Made by a program: the position numbers and the translations under genes
Notes under the pieces: generated by a model
Databases searched by the model: none
What the model was told of the DNA's origin: nothing
Seen by the model: only the letters and a program-made list of their open reading frames with translations
Assembly (NCBI RefSeq): GCF_004402405.1
Contig: NZ_SOFE01000002.1
Coordinates: 1-64,000, forward strand
Direction: 5' to 3'
DNA length: 64,000 nt
Source of the DNA: Cryobacterium levicorallinum
Lineage (GTDB): Bacteria > Actinomycetota > Actinomycetes > Actinomycetales > Microbacteriaceae
Shown: positions 1 through 8,506 of the stretch, in pieces
How positions within the stretch are numbered: the stretch's first letter is position 1
Layout: every line of letters begins with the position of its first letter

Positions 1-274
1 CGCACATGGCCGGTCGCACCTGGCTGCCCGCCGCGCCGCCGCCGGACCCAGTGGCCTTCCCCGTGCCGTCCGAAGTCGCAGACCCTTCGGCGAATACATC
101 GACGCCGTGACCATTGTTGAGTCCGCCCGAGACCAGCTCGGGGGGACAAGTATCGTTCTTGATGTCACTTGAGCTGCATGTCGTCTCGCTGGCGTAAGAC
201 GCTGAAATCGAGGACGAACCCAATGCCACGAGTGAGATGACACCGAAAGCTAGCAAAAATTTGAACCGGACCAT
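1..274 (-). CDS. Secreted protein of unknown function (5' part only)
   Basis: The ATG at 274-272 opens a frame that runs off the left edge of the window. Residues 1 to about 28 form a signal peptide (MVRFKFLLAFGVISLVALG followed by small residues and a SYA-S cleavage site). The mature part starts with two cysteines (TTCSSSD and NDTCPPE) and becomes rich in Gly, Ser and Ala. The start overlaps the end of the upstream lipoprotein gene by 25 nt in another frame, so the two are probably translated from one message. I do not recognise the family. The C-terminal part lies outside the window. Confidence 0.6.
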   Translation of the reverse strand, partial: MVRFKFLLAFGVISLVALGSSSISASYASETTCSSSDIKNDTCPPELVSGGLNNGHGVDVFAEGSATSDGTGKATGSGGGAAGSQVRPAMC

Positions 275-855
275 ACCGTTGACTCCGCAATAAGAAGTTG
301 ATTGGACATTTCATCTGGGGTGTAAAAGACAACGACCAATGGCCAGCGCGTTGGTTGATTTGGATCCGAAACGGCTTGCCCAGTCGTATCCACCTTTTGG
401 CTTTGGCTCACATCTAGACAGACGTAGGTCTTTATCTCCCATGTTGCATTTGATAGAGCCCCAAACGACTGCACTGTCATCGAATCAAATGAGGTGGTGC
501 CGGTGAATCTCCAACCGTTGTCGTCCAATTCCTTCTTTGTCTCGATTTCTCCATCTCGCTCGCGTCCGGTCGTTAAAGCGAGGTAATCATTCCAAGAATC
601 GGACCCAATTTCGCCAGCGGTATCGCCGGCCGATAGATACGCGGTATAGGCCGCCTCGGCGGCAGCGAGGGCTTCGTCGTTCGAGGCGAAGATCGGGGGA
701 GCCTCAGCGGGAGCGGCCGTGGCCTCCGCGACGGGTGATGTCGTGTTGGGCGGGACGGGAGCGGCCAGGCATCCGCTCAGCGTGCCGGCAAGGAAAAGCA
801 CGGCAGCGGTGAGCACAGTTCTGTGCACGGGGCGGCGTCGCGGCGGGTTGCGCAT
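250..855 (-). CDS. Putative exported lipoprotein, uncharacterised Microbacteriaceae-type family
   Basis: A 201-residue protein. Its N-terminus has Arg residues, a hydrophobic segment (LTAAVLFLAGTL) and a lipobox LSGC with Cys29 as the expected lipidated residue. A Pro/Ala/Thr-rich spacer follows to about residue 55. The globular part contains AAYTAYLSAGD, the NDYLAL region, a W-rich centre and a C-terminal WSGSNFC. The cysteines YVCLD and the terminal Cys could form a disulfide outside the cell. It follows the penicillin-acylase-like gene by 73 nt on the same strand and overlaps the next secreted-protein gene by 25 nt. Similar small lipoproteins are common and uncharacterised in this family of bacteria; no function can be assigned. 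Confidence 0.7.
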   Translation of the reverse strand: MRNPPRRRPVHRTVLTAAVLFLAGTLSGCLAAPVPPNTTSPVAEATAAPAEAPPIFASNDEALAAAEAAYTAYLSAGDTAGEIGSDSWNDYLALTTGRERDGEIETKKELDDNGWRFTGTTSFDSMTVQSFGALSNATWEIKTYVCLDVSQSQKVDTTGQAVSDPNQPTRWPLVVVFYTPDEMSNQLLIAESTVWSGSNFC

Positions 856-928
856 GGGGTCACCATAGACCGGATTGCTACAACCCCGTCAAAGTTCTCC
901 ACAGGCTGGTGTTCGGGCCAGAATCAGG

Positions 929-3589
929 CTACGCCGCGGGCTTGAGGGTGAGCGTGTCGGCCGCGTCGTCCTTGATGGCGGCGGGGGTGAACAGCCACGG
1001 GCGCGTCTCATGGTCGCGCCAGAGCGGTGCTTGATCGGTGTAGTTGGAATGAAAGGCGTGACCGGATGCCCCGGTGAGATTGATCCAGGTGGAGTCGTCG
1101 AAGTTCTCCAGGTTGATCACCTGCCGCATCGACGGCACCCAGTCGACCTGGTAGCCCTGGGTGGCATCCCAGCCGACGGCGTTCACGACGGCGGATCCGC
1201 CCGCCAACTCGTAGGGTCCGCGGTTGAACAGCCACTCCAGCGGGGCGATCCCCGACTCACCGAAGCTCGCGTTCTTGAGGTCGAGCGTGTGGATGCTGCC
1301 CCACTGCCAGTCGGTCGGGTCGGATCCCATCAGATCGGCACTCTCGGCGGCGGCGCTCGTCATGACCCGCCGCAACATGCTCTCCTGGCCGACGGTGCCA
1401 TAGGTGGGGTTGGACCACCACGGCGAGTCAGGCTGGCCGAGCAGGCTCGTCACGACGGAGAACGCTCGGTCACCACCGGTGAGGTGGGCGCCGTCATCGA
1501 CCTTTCCGGTGAACATGTCCTTCAGCAACGTGCGCCAGATCACGTTGAAGTAGGCGGCCGCCGCGCTGTCGGCATCCACCTGGTAGTCCCAACCATCGAG
1601 CAGCTGCTGCGCCTCAGCTGCTGAACCGGTGAGGCGCACCTCCTGTAGCCGAGGCACCAGCGCAGCCGCGATCGCACTGTAGTTGTCGCCCTGAATGTCG
1701 CTCATCAGCTCCGCGGTGAGCGGAGTTCCGACCGCGATGAGTTCTTGCAGGCGAGCGGTGATCTGGTTTGCCCGGTATCCGAGATCCCAGTCGGCGGTCA
1801 GCAGGTTCGGGGAGCCCGGGTCGGCGGCGGCGTTATTGGCCGTGACGATGTATCCGCTCGGCGGATTGAACGTGCTCGGCAGCGCCTCAAAGGGGATGTA
1901 GCCGGTCCAGCCGTATTCACTGGTCCAGCCCGGCACCGGGAGGGTACCGCTACCGCTGGCTCGAATGGGGATGAGCCCGGGAGCCTGATAGCCGATATTG
2001 CCCTCGACGTCGGCGTAGGTCAGGTTTTGCGCCGGAACCTCAAACAGTTCAGCGGCAGCCCGAAAGCTGGTCCAGTCGGTCGCCTGGTTGAGTGCGAAAA
2101 TAGCGGATGCCGTTCGCCCCGGTGTCAGCGCGGTCCACTGCAGGGACAGCTCATACGTCGTTAGGTCAACACCGCTGGCCTCAGCGCCGGACTCTGCCCC
2201 GGAGGAAGCGGTCGGCAGTCCAGCCGCTTTCGGATAGTCGCTGGCGATGCGTTGGTACGTGGTGCCGTCGAATCCGCTGAGTAACGGTCCGTGCTCGGTC
2301 GAGCGAATCTCGATCTTCACGTCATCGCCGCCGGCCACCGAGATCTTCTCGTCGCGCAGCAGGAGCGGCTTCGCCGCGCCGTCGAATTCATAGCTGTCGC
2401 CGGTGATTTTTTCAATGTAGAGGTCGGCGACGTCGGGTCCGAGGTTGGTGAAACCCCAGGCGATGCGCTCGGTGTGACCGATGATCACGCCGGGCAAACC
2501 GGAGAAGCTGTATCCGGCGACGTCGAACGGGCAGTCGGCGGTGATCGACTGGCAGCGCAGCCCGACCTGGTACCAGACCGAGGGCAGCGCCGGCCCGAGG
2601 TGCGGGTCGTTGGCCAACAGTGGCATGCCGGTGTTGGTGAGGGAGCCGGCGACGACCCAGGAGTTGGAACCGATCTCGCCGCCGGCCGGACCGAGCAGCT
2701 CCGGAATTGCCCCGAGTGCGGCGCGCAACTCGGTGAGCGCCCCCGCGTAAGAGTCGACGGACGCGGGCTCGACGGTCAAATCGAGGCCGGTGCTGGCGGA
2801 TGGCTCAGCCGTTGGTTCACCGGCCGGCTCGGCGGCCTCCGGCGCCCCGGCCGACGGAACGACGACCGTCTGGCTGCCGGTGATGGTCGGGTGTGCTCCC
2901 GCGGGGTACTCGGGGTGCAGCTGGTTCACTTCGGTCGGGGTGAGCGTCGTCGACAGCAGTGCCCGGTCGATCTCATCATCCAGGTTGGAACGCAGGTCCC
3001 AGGCCATTGCCTTGAGCCAGGCGACCGAATCCGCCGGAGTCCACGGCTCGACCTCATACCCGGGGTTCTGCAGGCCCAAAACGGCATACTCCAGTGACAG
3101 ATCAGCGCCGTCGTGGGTGTCGAGGTAGGCGTTCACCCCGTCGGCGTAGGACTGGTAATAGCCAAGCGCGACCGGGTCGAGCAGTGCTACCTCCTGTTCG
3201 GCGACGGCTCGCCAGCCGAGCGTCCGCACAAACGTGTCGGTGCCCACCTGGCTCTCGCCGAACAGCTCCGACAATCGGCCGCTGGTCACGTGCCGGCGAA
3301 AATCCATCTCCCAGAAGCGGTCTTGGGCGTGCACGTAGCCCTCGGCCAGAAACAGGTCGGCCGCGGTCTTCGCCGTGATTTGAGGTATCCCGGCTTCGTC
3401 ACGAGTCACGGTCACCGGGTTTGACAATCCCTCGATGTCGACGGTGCCCGACAGCGTCGGGAACGACCGTGTCACCGTCCACACCCCGAGCCCGGCCGTG
3501 ACCAGGACGAGGCTGAGCACCACACCGACCGCGATCAGCAACCGCCGAATGCGGCGATGGCCCTTGCTGCGCGGTGCGTCGGTGCCCAC
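929..3589 (-). CDS. Penicillin acylase family protein (Ntn hydrolase, membrane-anchored or exported)
   Basis: An 886-residue single-chain precursor of an N-terminal-nucleophile amidase of the penicillin G / acyl-homoserine-lactone acylase family (peptidase family S45). Residues 18-38 form one hydrophobic anchor or uncleaved signal after a basic start. The alpha-chain part contains GYVHAQDRFWEMD (about 84-96). The predicted autoprocessing site is in GEIGSNSWVVAG: Ser308 would be the new beta-chain N-terminus and nucleophile, followed by NDPHLG (327-332), which is typical of the family. An Ala/Pro/Glu-rich linker (about 245-280) fits the spacer peptide. The GTG start is preceded by GAGGGAG. Family members hydrolyse amides of side-chain acids or acyl-lactones; the substrate here cannot be read from sequence. 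It lies downstream of dapD, possibly in the same transcript. Confidence 0.85.
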   Translation of the reverse strand: MGTDAPRSKGHRRIRRLLIAVGVVLSLVLVTAGLGVWTVTRSFPTLSGTVDIEGLSNPVTVTRDEAGIPQITAKTAADLFLAEGYVHAQDRFWEMDFRRHVTSGRLSELFGESQVGTDTFVRTLGWRAVAEQEVALLDPVALGYYQSYADGVNAYLDTHDGADLSLEYAVLGLQNPGYEVEPWTPADSVAWLKAMAWDLRSNLDDEIDRALLSTTLTPTEVNQLHPEYPAGAHPTITGSQTVVVPSAGAPEAAEPAGEPTAEPSASTGLDLTVEPASVDSYAGALTELRAALGAIPELLGPAGGEIGSNSWVVAGSLTNTGMPLLANDPHLGPALPSVWYQVGLRCQSITADCPFDVAGYSFSGLPGVIIGHTERIAWGFTNLGPDVADLYIEKITGDSYEFDGAAKPLLLRDEKISVAGGDDVKIEIRSTEHGPLLSGFDGTTYQRIASDYPKAAGLPTASSGAESGAEASGVDLTTYELSLQWTALTPGRTASAIFALNQATDWTSFRAAAELFEVPAQNLTYADVEGNIGYQAPGLIPIRASGSGTLPVPGWTSEYGWTGYIPFEALPSTFNPPSGYIVTANNAAADPGSPNLLTADWDLGYRANQITARLQELIAVGTPLTAELMSDIQGDNYSAIAAALVPRLQEVRLTGSAAEAQQLLDGWDYQVDADSAAAAYFNVIWRTLLKDMFTGKVDDGAHLTGGDRAFSVVTSLLGQPDSPWWSNPTYGTVGQESMLRRVMTSAAAESADLMGSDPTDWQWGSIHTLDLKNASFGESGIAPLEWLFNRGPYELAGGSAVVNAVGWDATQGYQVDWVPSMRQVINLENFDDSTWINLTGASGHAFHSNYTDQAPLWRDHETRPWLFTPAAIKDDAADTLTLKPAA

Positions 3590-3656
3590 ATCACTCCCTC
3601 GCGTGTTGCCTCTACCCGGATGCTAGCGGAACCCGCCGACATCCGCTCTGCAGCTG

Positions 3657-4646
3657 CTACGCGTGCAGCGCGGCGTTCAGCGTGATGCCGCTGCCGCTGC
3701 GGGCGAGGACCTCGACGGCGCCGGAGATGGAATTGCGGCGAAAGAGCAGGTTCGGCACGCCGGAAAGCTCCACGGCCTTCACCGTCGGCCGCGCGCCGTC
3801 GTCCCCGACCGGCTCGCCGATCAGAATCACCTTGGTGCCGGCCGTGACGTAGAGCCCGGCCTCGACGACGCTGTCGTCGCCGATGGCGATGCCGACCCCG
3901 GAGTTGGCGCCGAGCAGGGCGCGGGCACCGATCGAAATGCGCTGGGTACCGCCGCCGGAGAGCGTGCCCATAATGGATGCCCCGCCACCGATATCGGCGC
4001 CGTCACCGACCACGACACCCTGCGAAATACGGCCCTCGACCATCGAGGAGCCGAGGGTTCCGGCGTTGAAGTTGACGAAGCCCTCGTGCATCACGGTGGT
4101 GCCGGGCGCGAGGTGCGCGCCGAGCCGCACGCGGGAGGCATCCGCTATTCTCACGCCGGCCGGGACGACGTAGTCGAGCAGCGGCGGAAACTTGTCGACG
4201 CCGCTGGCCTGGATGCCGGCGCGCTGCAGGGCCGGGCGAAGCCGGGCGAAGTCGACCGGCAGCATGGGGCCGGCGTTGGTCCAGACCACGGTGGGCAGGT
4301 GCGCGAAGATACCGTCGAGGTTGATGCTGTTCGGCAGAACGAGCAGGTGGGAGAGCAGGTGCAGCCGCAGGTAGGCATCCGAGGTGCTGGCTGGGGCCGC
4401 GTCGAGGGTGATCTCCACGGTGACGGCTTCGAGGCGCACCGCTCGACGCACGTCGTCGCCGGCTGCCTCGCTGAGTTCGGCCGGAATGATCCAGCGATCG
4501 CGGCCGGTCGGCAGGGCGCCGAGGGCCGGGGTCGGAAACCAGGTGTCGAGCACGGTGCCGTCGGTGGCGACAGAAGCGAGACCATACCCCCACGCCTGGG
4601 TCGGAGTGGCGTCAGAAGGAGCGTTTTTGGTCAGAACGGAGGGCAT
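3657..4646 (-). CDS. dapD: 2,3,4,5-tetrahydropyridine-2,6-dicarboxylate N-succinyltransferase
   Basis: A 329-residue cytoplasmic enzyme of the succinylase branch of lysine and meso-diaminopimelate synthesis. It transfers succinyl from succinyl-CoA to tetrahydrodipicolinate. The N-terminus ([18 protein letters not shown]) is characteristic of the actinobacterial DapD type. The middle and C-terminal part is a left-handed beta-helix of hexapeptide repeats ([48 protein letters not shown]), the acyltransferase fold that works as a trimer. The gene is divergent from dapE, which removes the succinyl group later in the same pathway. The ATG start has no usable Shine-Dalgarno sequence and lies 6 nt behind a TAATCT box, which suggests a leaderless mRNA. 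Confidence 0.95.
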   Translation of the reverse strand: MPSVLTKNAPSDATPTQAWGYGLASVATDGTVLDTWFPTPALGALPTGRDRWIIPAELSEAAGDDVRRAVRLEAVTVEITLDAAPASTSDAYLRLHLLSHLLVLPNSINLDGIFAHLPTVVWTNAGPMLPVDFARLRPALQRAGIQASGVDKFPPLLDYVVPAGVRIADASRVRLGAHLAPGTTVMHEGFVNFNAGTLGSSMVEGRISQGVVVGDGADIGGGASIMGTLSGGGTQRISIGARALLGANSGVGIAIGDDSVVEAGLYVTAGTKVILIGEPVGDDGARPTVKAVELSGVPNLLFRRNSISGAVEVLARSGSGITLNAALHA

Positions 4647-4651
4647 ACCTC

Positions 4652-4658
4652 TAGATTA
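4652..4658. promoter_or_regulatory. Overlapping divergent -10 boxes for dapD and dapE
   Basis: TAGATTA at 4652-4658 reads TAGATT on the plus strand (4652-4657), 6 nt before the GTG of dapE at 4664. It reads TAATCT on the minus strand (4658-4653), 6 nt before the ATG of dapD at 4646. Both spacings place the transcription start on the first base of the start codon, so both messages would be leaderless and start 18 bp apart. No clear -35 elements are seen. Confidence 0.6.
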
Positions 4659-4663
4659 GTAGG

Positions 4664-5776
4664 GTGACTTCTAGACTTCCGGCCCCAGCGAAATTCACCG
4701 TACTTGACCTGACGGCAACATCGATCGAACTGACCAGACAAATTTGCGACATGGAGTCGGTCTCCGGCAATGAGACCGCCCTGGCCGATGCGATCGTCGC
4801 CGCGCTGAAGGGCTTCGACCACCTCGAAATCATTCGCGACGGCGACACCGTCGTCGCTCGCACCAACCTGAATCGTGCCCAGCGCGTCGTCATCGCCGGC
4901 CACATCGACACCGTGCCGCTCAACGACAACCTGCCGACCCGCTACGAGACCATCGACGGCATCGACTACCTGTGGGGCCGCGGCACCGTCGACATGAAGG
5001 CGGGGGTGGCCGTGCAGCTCAAGCTCGCCGCCGAACTGAGCGACCCCGGAGTCGACGTGACCTGGATGTGGTACGACCACGAAGAAGTCTCCGACGAACT
5101 CAACGGCCTCGGCCGTCTGGCTCGCAATCGTCCCGACCTGTTCACGGGTGATTTCGCCATTCTCGGCGAACCGACCAAAAGCCAGATCGAGGGCGGTTGC
5201 AACGGCAACCTGCGGGTCGAGATCCGCACGTTCGGACTGCGCTCGCACTCCGCGCGCAGCTGGGTCGGCGAGAATGCCATCCACAAGGCCGCACCCATCC
5301 TGAACATTTTAGCCGGGTATCAGGCCCGCGAGGTTGAGGTTGAGGGCCTGATCTACCGCGAAGGACTCAACGCGGTCGGCATCACCGGCGGTGTCGCCGG
5401 CAATATCATCCCGGACGAGTGCATGGTGCACGTCAACTACCGTTTCGCGCCGAGCCGCAGCGGCGATGAGGCCGTCGCCCACCTGCGCGAGCTGTTCGCC
5501 GGCTACGATCTGACGGTCGTGGACCGGGCCGAGGGAGCGCGCCCCGGCCTCGACGCCCCGCTCGCCCGCGAATTCCTCGCTGCCGTCGGCGGCGTGGCCA
5601 CGCCCAAATACGGCTGGACCGACGTCGCACGCTTCTCCGCCCTCGGCGTTCCGGCCGTCAACTACGGCCCCGGCGACCCGCTGAAGGCGCACGCCGACGA
5701 CGAGCGCGTGGCCGTAGAAGAGATCACGGCCTGCGAGATCGGACTGCGCGCCTGGCTGAGCGCATCCGTTCGCTAA
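4664..5776 (+). CDS. dapE: Succinyl-diaminopimelate desuccinylase
   Basis: A 370-residue M20-family dinuclear zinc amidohydrolase. It cleaves N-succinyl-LL-diaminopimelate to LL-diaminopimelate and succinate. Metal-site motifs are visible: GHIDTVP (His and Asp ligands), WGRGTVDMKAG (bridging Asp), DHEEVS (catalytic base Glu next to a Glu ligand), the EPTKSQIEGGCNGNL segment, and a late HADDE ligand region. The GTG start lies 6 nt after a TAGATT box and has no Shine-Dalgarno sequence, so translation is probably leaderless. The first ~12 residues before VLDLTATSIELT extend beyond the usual family start. The next gene starts 15 nt after the stop, so it is likely co-transcribed. Confidence 0.93.
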   Translation: MTSRLPAPAKFTVLDLTATSIELTRQICDMESVSGNETALADAIVAALKGFDHLEIIRDGDTVVARTNLNRAQRVVIAGHIDTVPLNDNLPTRYETIDGIDYLWGRGTVDMKAGVAVQLKLAAELSDPGVDVTWMWYDHEEVSDELNGLGRLARNRPDLFTGDFAILGEPTKSQIEGGCNGNLRVEIRTFGLRSHSARSWVGENAIHKAAPILNILAGYQAREVEVEGLIYREGLNAVGITGGVAGNIIPDECMVHVNYRFAPSRSGDEAVAHLRELFAGYDLTVVDRAEGARPGLDAPLAREFLAAVGGVATPKYGWTDVARFSALGVPAVNYGPGDPLKAHADDERVAVEEITACEIGLRAWLSASVR

Positions 5777-5791
5777 CGCAGCGACAGAACG

Positions 5792-7054
5792 ATGACTGAG
5801 CGGACGCTGCGCTCCCGCAACCAAGCCACCCGCCGCCCAGACCCCCGCCGCCCGCCCGCCCGCCGGCTGCCCGCTGCGTGGCAGGCCCGCTATCGGCTGA
5901 CGCCGTGGTGGGGCAAGGTGATCGTGGTCTGGGCGCTGTCGCGCGTGGTCACGACGAGCCTGGTCCTCATGCTGGCGAGCGTGCAGGGCCCCAACGCCTG
6001 GACCGGCGCGAGCCCGAAATACACCGACTTCGCCAATATGTGGGACGGCAACTGGTACAACATCGTCGCCGTTGTCGGCTACCCGAGTGTGCTGCCGGAA
6101 ACCTCGACCGGCCAGATCGGCGAGAACGCCTGGGCGTTCATGCCGGGGTACCCGGTACTGGCGCGCCTGCTTATGGAACTGACCGGGTTATCCTGGGCGC
6201 CGGTGGCGGTGTTCGTCTCGGTCGCCTTCAGCCTCGGCACCGCGCTGCTGTTCTACCGGCTGATGGCCCGGGTGCAGTCGCCGGCCACGGCCCTGTTCGC
6301 GGTCGTTCTGTTCTGTGCCGCCCCGCTGTCGCCCATGCTGCAGTTCGCCTACGCCGAGTCGATGTACCTCTTCTTTCTGACCCTCGCGCTCTACCTGCTG
6401 CTCGAACGCCGCTACTGGCTGCTGTTTCCGGTGATCGCGGTGATGGCCCTGACCCGGCCGAGCGGGCTGGCCTTCGCGCTCGCGCTCGGGCTGCACGTGA
6501 TCTATCGGTTCGTCACGCGCGCGCGTGATCCTTTTGCGCCTCGAGAGCGGATGCTGGCGGCATCCGTTACCCTGTTCAGCGCTCTGATGGGACTGGCCTG
6601 GCCGCTCGCAGCGTGGGCGGCGACCGGCGACCTGATGGCCTATACGGACACGGAACTGGCTTGGCGAGCACCGTACATCGGCTATCAGGAGCTCGTGCCG
6701 TTCACGGCCTGGTTCCAGAGCGGCGTCTGGTGGCTCGGCAGCCCGTTGGGTATCGTCGTGGTGACTGCCCTGATTCTGGCCTTCGCGCTACTGCTGTTCA
6801 CCCCCGCCGTGCGACGTCTCGGCGTTGACCTGCGGCTGTGGCTGGCGAGTTACGCCCTGTACCTGCTTGCGGTGTTTTTTCCGCAGTCCAGCACGTTTCG
6901 GCTGCTCATGCCGATGTTTCCGCTGCTCGGCGCGGCCGCGATGCCGCGTAACCGGGCCTATCGCGTGGCGATCGTTCTGGTCTGCGTGGCCGGGCAGTGG
7001 GGCTGGCTGCTGATCTGCTGGGGTGTCGACGGCTACGACTGGACACCGCCTTAA
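5792..7054 (+). CDS. PIG-V-like integral membrane mannosyltransferase
   Basis: A 420-residue polytopic membrane protein with roughly 8-10 hydrophobic segments after a very basic, Arg/Pro-rich N-terminus of about 35 residues. The first extracytoplasmic loop contains FANMWDGNWYNIV and the next has AWAFMPGYPVLARLL, matching the WDG(x)WY and FxPxYP signatures of the PIG-V/GPI mannosyltransferase type (GT-C fold). These signatures include the acidic residue expected in polyprenol-phosphate-sugar users. This suggests transfer of mannose from polyprenol-phosphate-mannose to a cell-envelope acceptor. A candidate maker of the donor sits at 57420-58187. The exact start is uncertain because the basic leader has no good ribosome site. 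It is 15 nt downstream of dapE. Confidence 0.7.
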   Translation: MTERTLRSRNQATRRPDPRRPPARRLPAAWQARYRLTPWWGKVIVVWALSRVVTTSLVLMLASVQGPNAWTGASPKYTDFANMWDGNWYNIVAVVGYPSVLPETSTGQIGENAWAFMPGYPVLARLLMELTGLSWAPVAVFVSVAFSLGTALLFYRLMARVQSPATALFAVVLFCAAPLSPMLQFAYAESMYLFFLTLALYLLLERRYWLLFPVIAVMALTRPSGLAFALALGLHVIYRFVTRARDPFAPRERMLAASVTLFSALMGLAWPLAAWAATGDLMAYTDTELAWRAPYIGYQELVPFTAWFQSGVWWLGSPLGIVVVTALILAFALLLFTPAVRRLGVDLRLWLASYALYLLAVFFPQSSTFRLLMPMFPLLGAAAMPRNRAYRVAIVLVCVAGQWGWLLICWGVDGYDWTPP

Positions 7055-7136
7055 ACGACCGCGATCAGGCCCTAATTTACGTCTCGGGCCGAGATAGTCG
7101 ATAATGGATATACAAAGACGAATGGAAGGGGAGTTC

Positions 7137-7313
7137 ATGGCGGCCATGAAGCCACGAACCGGAGACGGTCCAATGGAGGCGGTAAAAGAGGGGCGTCTGA
7201 TCATCGTGCGTGTACCGCTCGAAGGTGGGGGTCGGCTCGTTGTATCAGTCAACGACGCCGAGGCCAAGGAACTTCACGATGCACTCGCAGGGGTTGTCGC
7301 TGCGGCGAAGTAG
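7137..7313 (+). CDS. DUF3117 family protein
   Basis: A 58-residue protein beginning MAAMKPRTGDGPMEAV and continuing through RVPLEGGGRLVVSVN, the conserved signature of the DUF3117 family found across Actinobacteria. I chose the ATG at 7137 over the upstream ATG at 7104 because GGAAGGGGAG precedes it at proper spacing and because family members start at MAAMKPRTG. A GATAAT box (7100-7105) with TTTACG 18 nt upstream is a possible promoter. Its function is unknown. It is a single-gene unit closed by a strong bidirectional terminator. Confidence 0.9.
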   Translation: MAAMKPRTGDGPMEAVKEGRLIIVRVPLEGGGRLVVSVNDAEAKELHDALAGVVAAAK

Positions 7314-7330
7314 CGTTCCTCTGGTTTGAA

Positions 7331-7370
7331 ATAGAAAAGAACGGCTGCTCGCGCAGCCGTTCTTTTCTAT
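7331..7370. terminator. Bidirectional intrinsic terminator
   Basis: A perfect 18-bp inverted repeat (7331-7348 and 7353-7370) with a TCGC loop. The GC-rich core is flanked by AGAAAAGA on one side and TCTTTTCT on the other, so an A/T tract follows the hairpin in both directions. It sits between the convergent DUF3117 and O-methyltransferase genes. Confidence 0.9.
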
Positions 7371-7380
7371 GTGCGGTCGG

Positions 7381-8013
7381 TTAAGCGCTCAGCTTGGTGA
7401 TCTGCAGCAGCCCATCGCCGACGGGGGAGAGCGCGCTGATCACGGCACTCGACCCGGCGATCTCGGTCAGCAGCGTGCGAAAACCGGTGGCCACGTCGTC
7501 GCGCTGCGCCGGGTCGGCGACGCGGCCGCGCCACAGGGCGTGCGCCACGAGTACGGTTCCGCCCGGGCGGGCCAGGCGCAGGCCGTGTTCAACGTATTCG
7601 ATGACCGACTGCGGGTCGGCGTCAACGAAAACAATGTCGTAAGAATTCTCGTTCATGCGGGGCAGCACCTCACCGGCCTTGCCTGTGATCAGGCGAACCC
7701 GGTTGGCCGGAATCTTCGCCTCGGCGAAATTGGCTTTGGCGTGCTGTAGATGATCGACCTCGGTATCGATCGAGGTCAGGGTAGCGCCGGGCGCGCCGGT
7801 GAGCAGCCAGATCCCCGACACTCCGGCCCCGGTACCGACCTCGAGGATGCTGCGGGCCCCGGTGGCGGCGGCGATCACGGCGGACTGTGCGCCCACCGAG
7901 GGTGCAATCGCGTCGATCCCGAGTTCGAGGGATTGTTGACGCGCGCGCGCGATGGCTTCGGATTCGACGACACAGTCGTCGGAGAACTTCCAGTTCAATT
8001 CAATGTCAGACAC
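7381..8013 (-). CDS. SAM-dependent O-methyltransferase (Rv1220c-like)
   Basis: A 210-residue class I methyltransferase. The AdoMet-binding loop is ILEVGTGAGVSGIWL (about 75-89), followed by the acidic strand SIDTEVDHL and the metal-site-like DIVFVDADPQS, as in the catechol/caffeoyl-CoA O-methyltransferase type (Methyltransf_3). The substrate is unknown. The placement directly upstream of and divergent from tatB matches the mycobacterial Rv1220c neighbourhood, where the extracytoplasmic sigma factor sigE, its anti-sigma factor and htrA lie between the two; none of these is present here. The 86-bp gap to tatB contains the promoters of both genes. Confidence 0.85.
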   Translation of the reverse strand: MSDIELNWKFSDDCVVESEAIARARQQSLELGIDAIAPSVGAQSAVIAAATGARSILEVGTGAGVSGIWLLTGAPGATLTSIDTEVDHLQHAKANFAEAKIPANRVRLITGKAGEVLPRMNENSYDIVFVDADPQSVIEYVEHGLRLARPGGTVLVAHALWRGRVADPAQRDDVATGFRTLLTEIAGSSAVISALSPVGDGLLQITKLSA

Positions 8014-8087
8014 AAATAACTCCAGTAGATGATTAGCTCAAGACTAGGGCCGAGGTGGACTGGTCCATGGATGCCCCGCCGGGCAGA

Positions 8088-8093
8088 TATTCT
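8088..8093 (+). promoter_or_regulatory. -10 box of tatB (leaderless)
   Basis: TATTCT lies 6 nt before the ATG at 8100, with AGGGAC between. This places transcription initiation at the A of the start codon. No clear -35 is seen. Confidence 0.5.
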
Positions 8094-8099
8094 AGGGAC

Positions 8100-8489
8100 A
8101 TGTTTGGGCTGACGTTCGAAAAGATTCTGCTGATCGGGATCATCGCTGTCTTTTTGCTTGGCCCAGACAAGTTGCCGCACTACGCCGCCCAGCTTGCTCG
8201 CCTGGTACGCCAGCTGCGCGACATGGCCAATGGTGCCAAAGATCGCATGCGCGACGAGATGGGTCCGGAGTTCGACGATCTGGACTGGAAAAAACTCGAC
8301 CCACGCCAGTACGATCCCCGCCGTATAATTCGAGAAGCCCTCGCCGATGAAGACCCGGTCAAGGAGCAATCCGCGTCAATTTCCCGGGCCGAGCCGAACC
8401 CCGACGGCGCCTATTTGAAACGCAAACGTGCCAGGGAAGCCGCCCTGGCCGCGCTCGAGCCGGCCCCGTTCGACTCTGAGGCGACGTAA
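8100..8489 (+). CDS. tatB: Sec-independent (Tat) protein translocase subunit TatB
   Basis: A 129-residue protein. It has the Tha4/Hcf106 fold: one short N-terminal membrane helix (FEKILLIGIIAVFLLGP), the hinge Gly-Pro, then an amphipathic helix (LPHYAAQLARLVRQLRDMAN) and an acidic, charged C-terminal region. With TatC it forms the receptor for twin-arginine signal peptides. A longer frame begins at 8055, but its first 15 residues lack a ribosome site and would precede the membrane helix. The ATG at 8100 fits the family and a leaderless start. The ppk2 gene follows after 17 nt. Confidence 0.92.
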   Translation: MFGLTFEKILLIGIIAVFLLGPDKLPHYAAQLARLVRQLRDMANGAKDRMRDEMGPEFDDLDWKKLDPRQYDPRRIIREALADEDPVKEQSASISRAEPNPDGAYLKRKRAREAALAALEPAPFDSEAT

Positions 8490-8506
8490 CGCTCCAAGGA
8501 GAACGG

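Noticed and set aside
8055..8099. Upstream start for tatB adding 15 residues
   Set aside because: It would place polar residues before the N-terminal Tat helix and cover the TATTCT box that fits a leaderless start at 8100.
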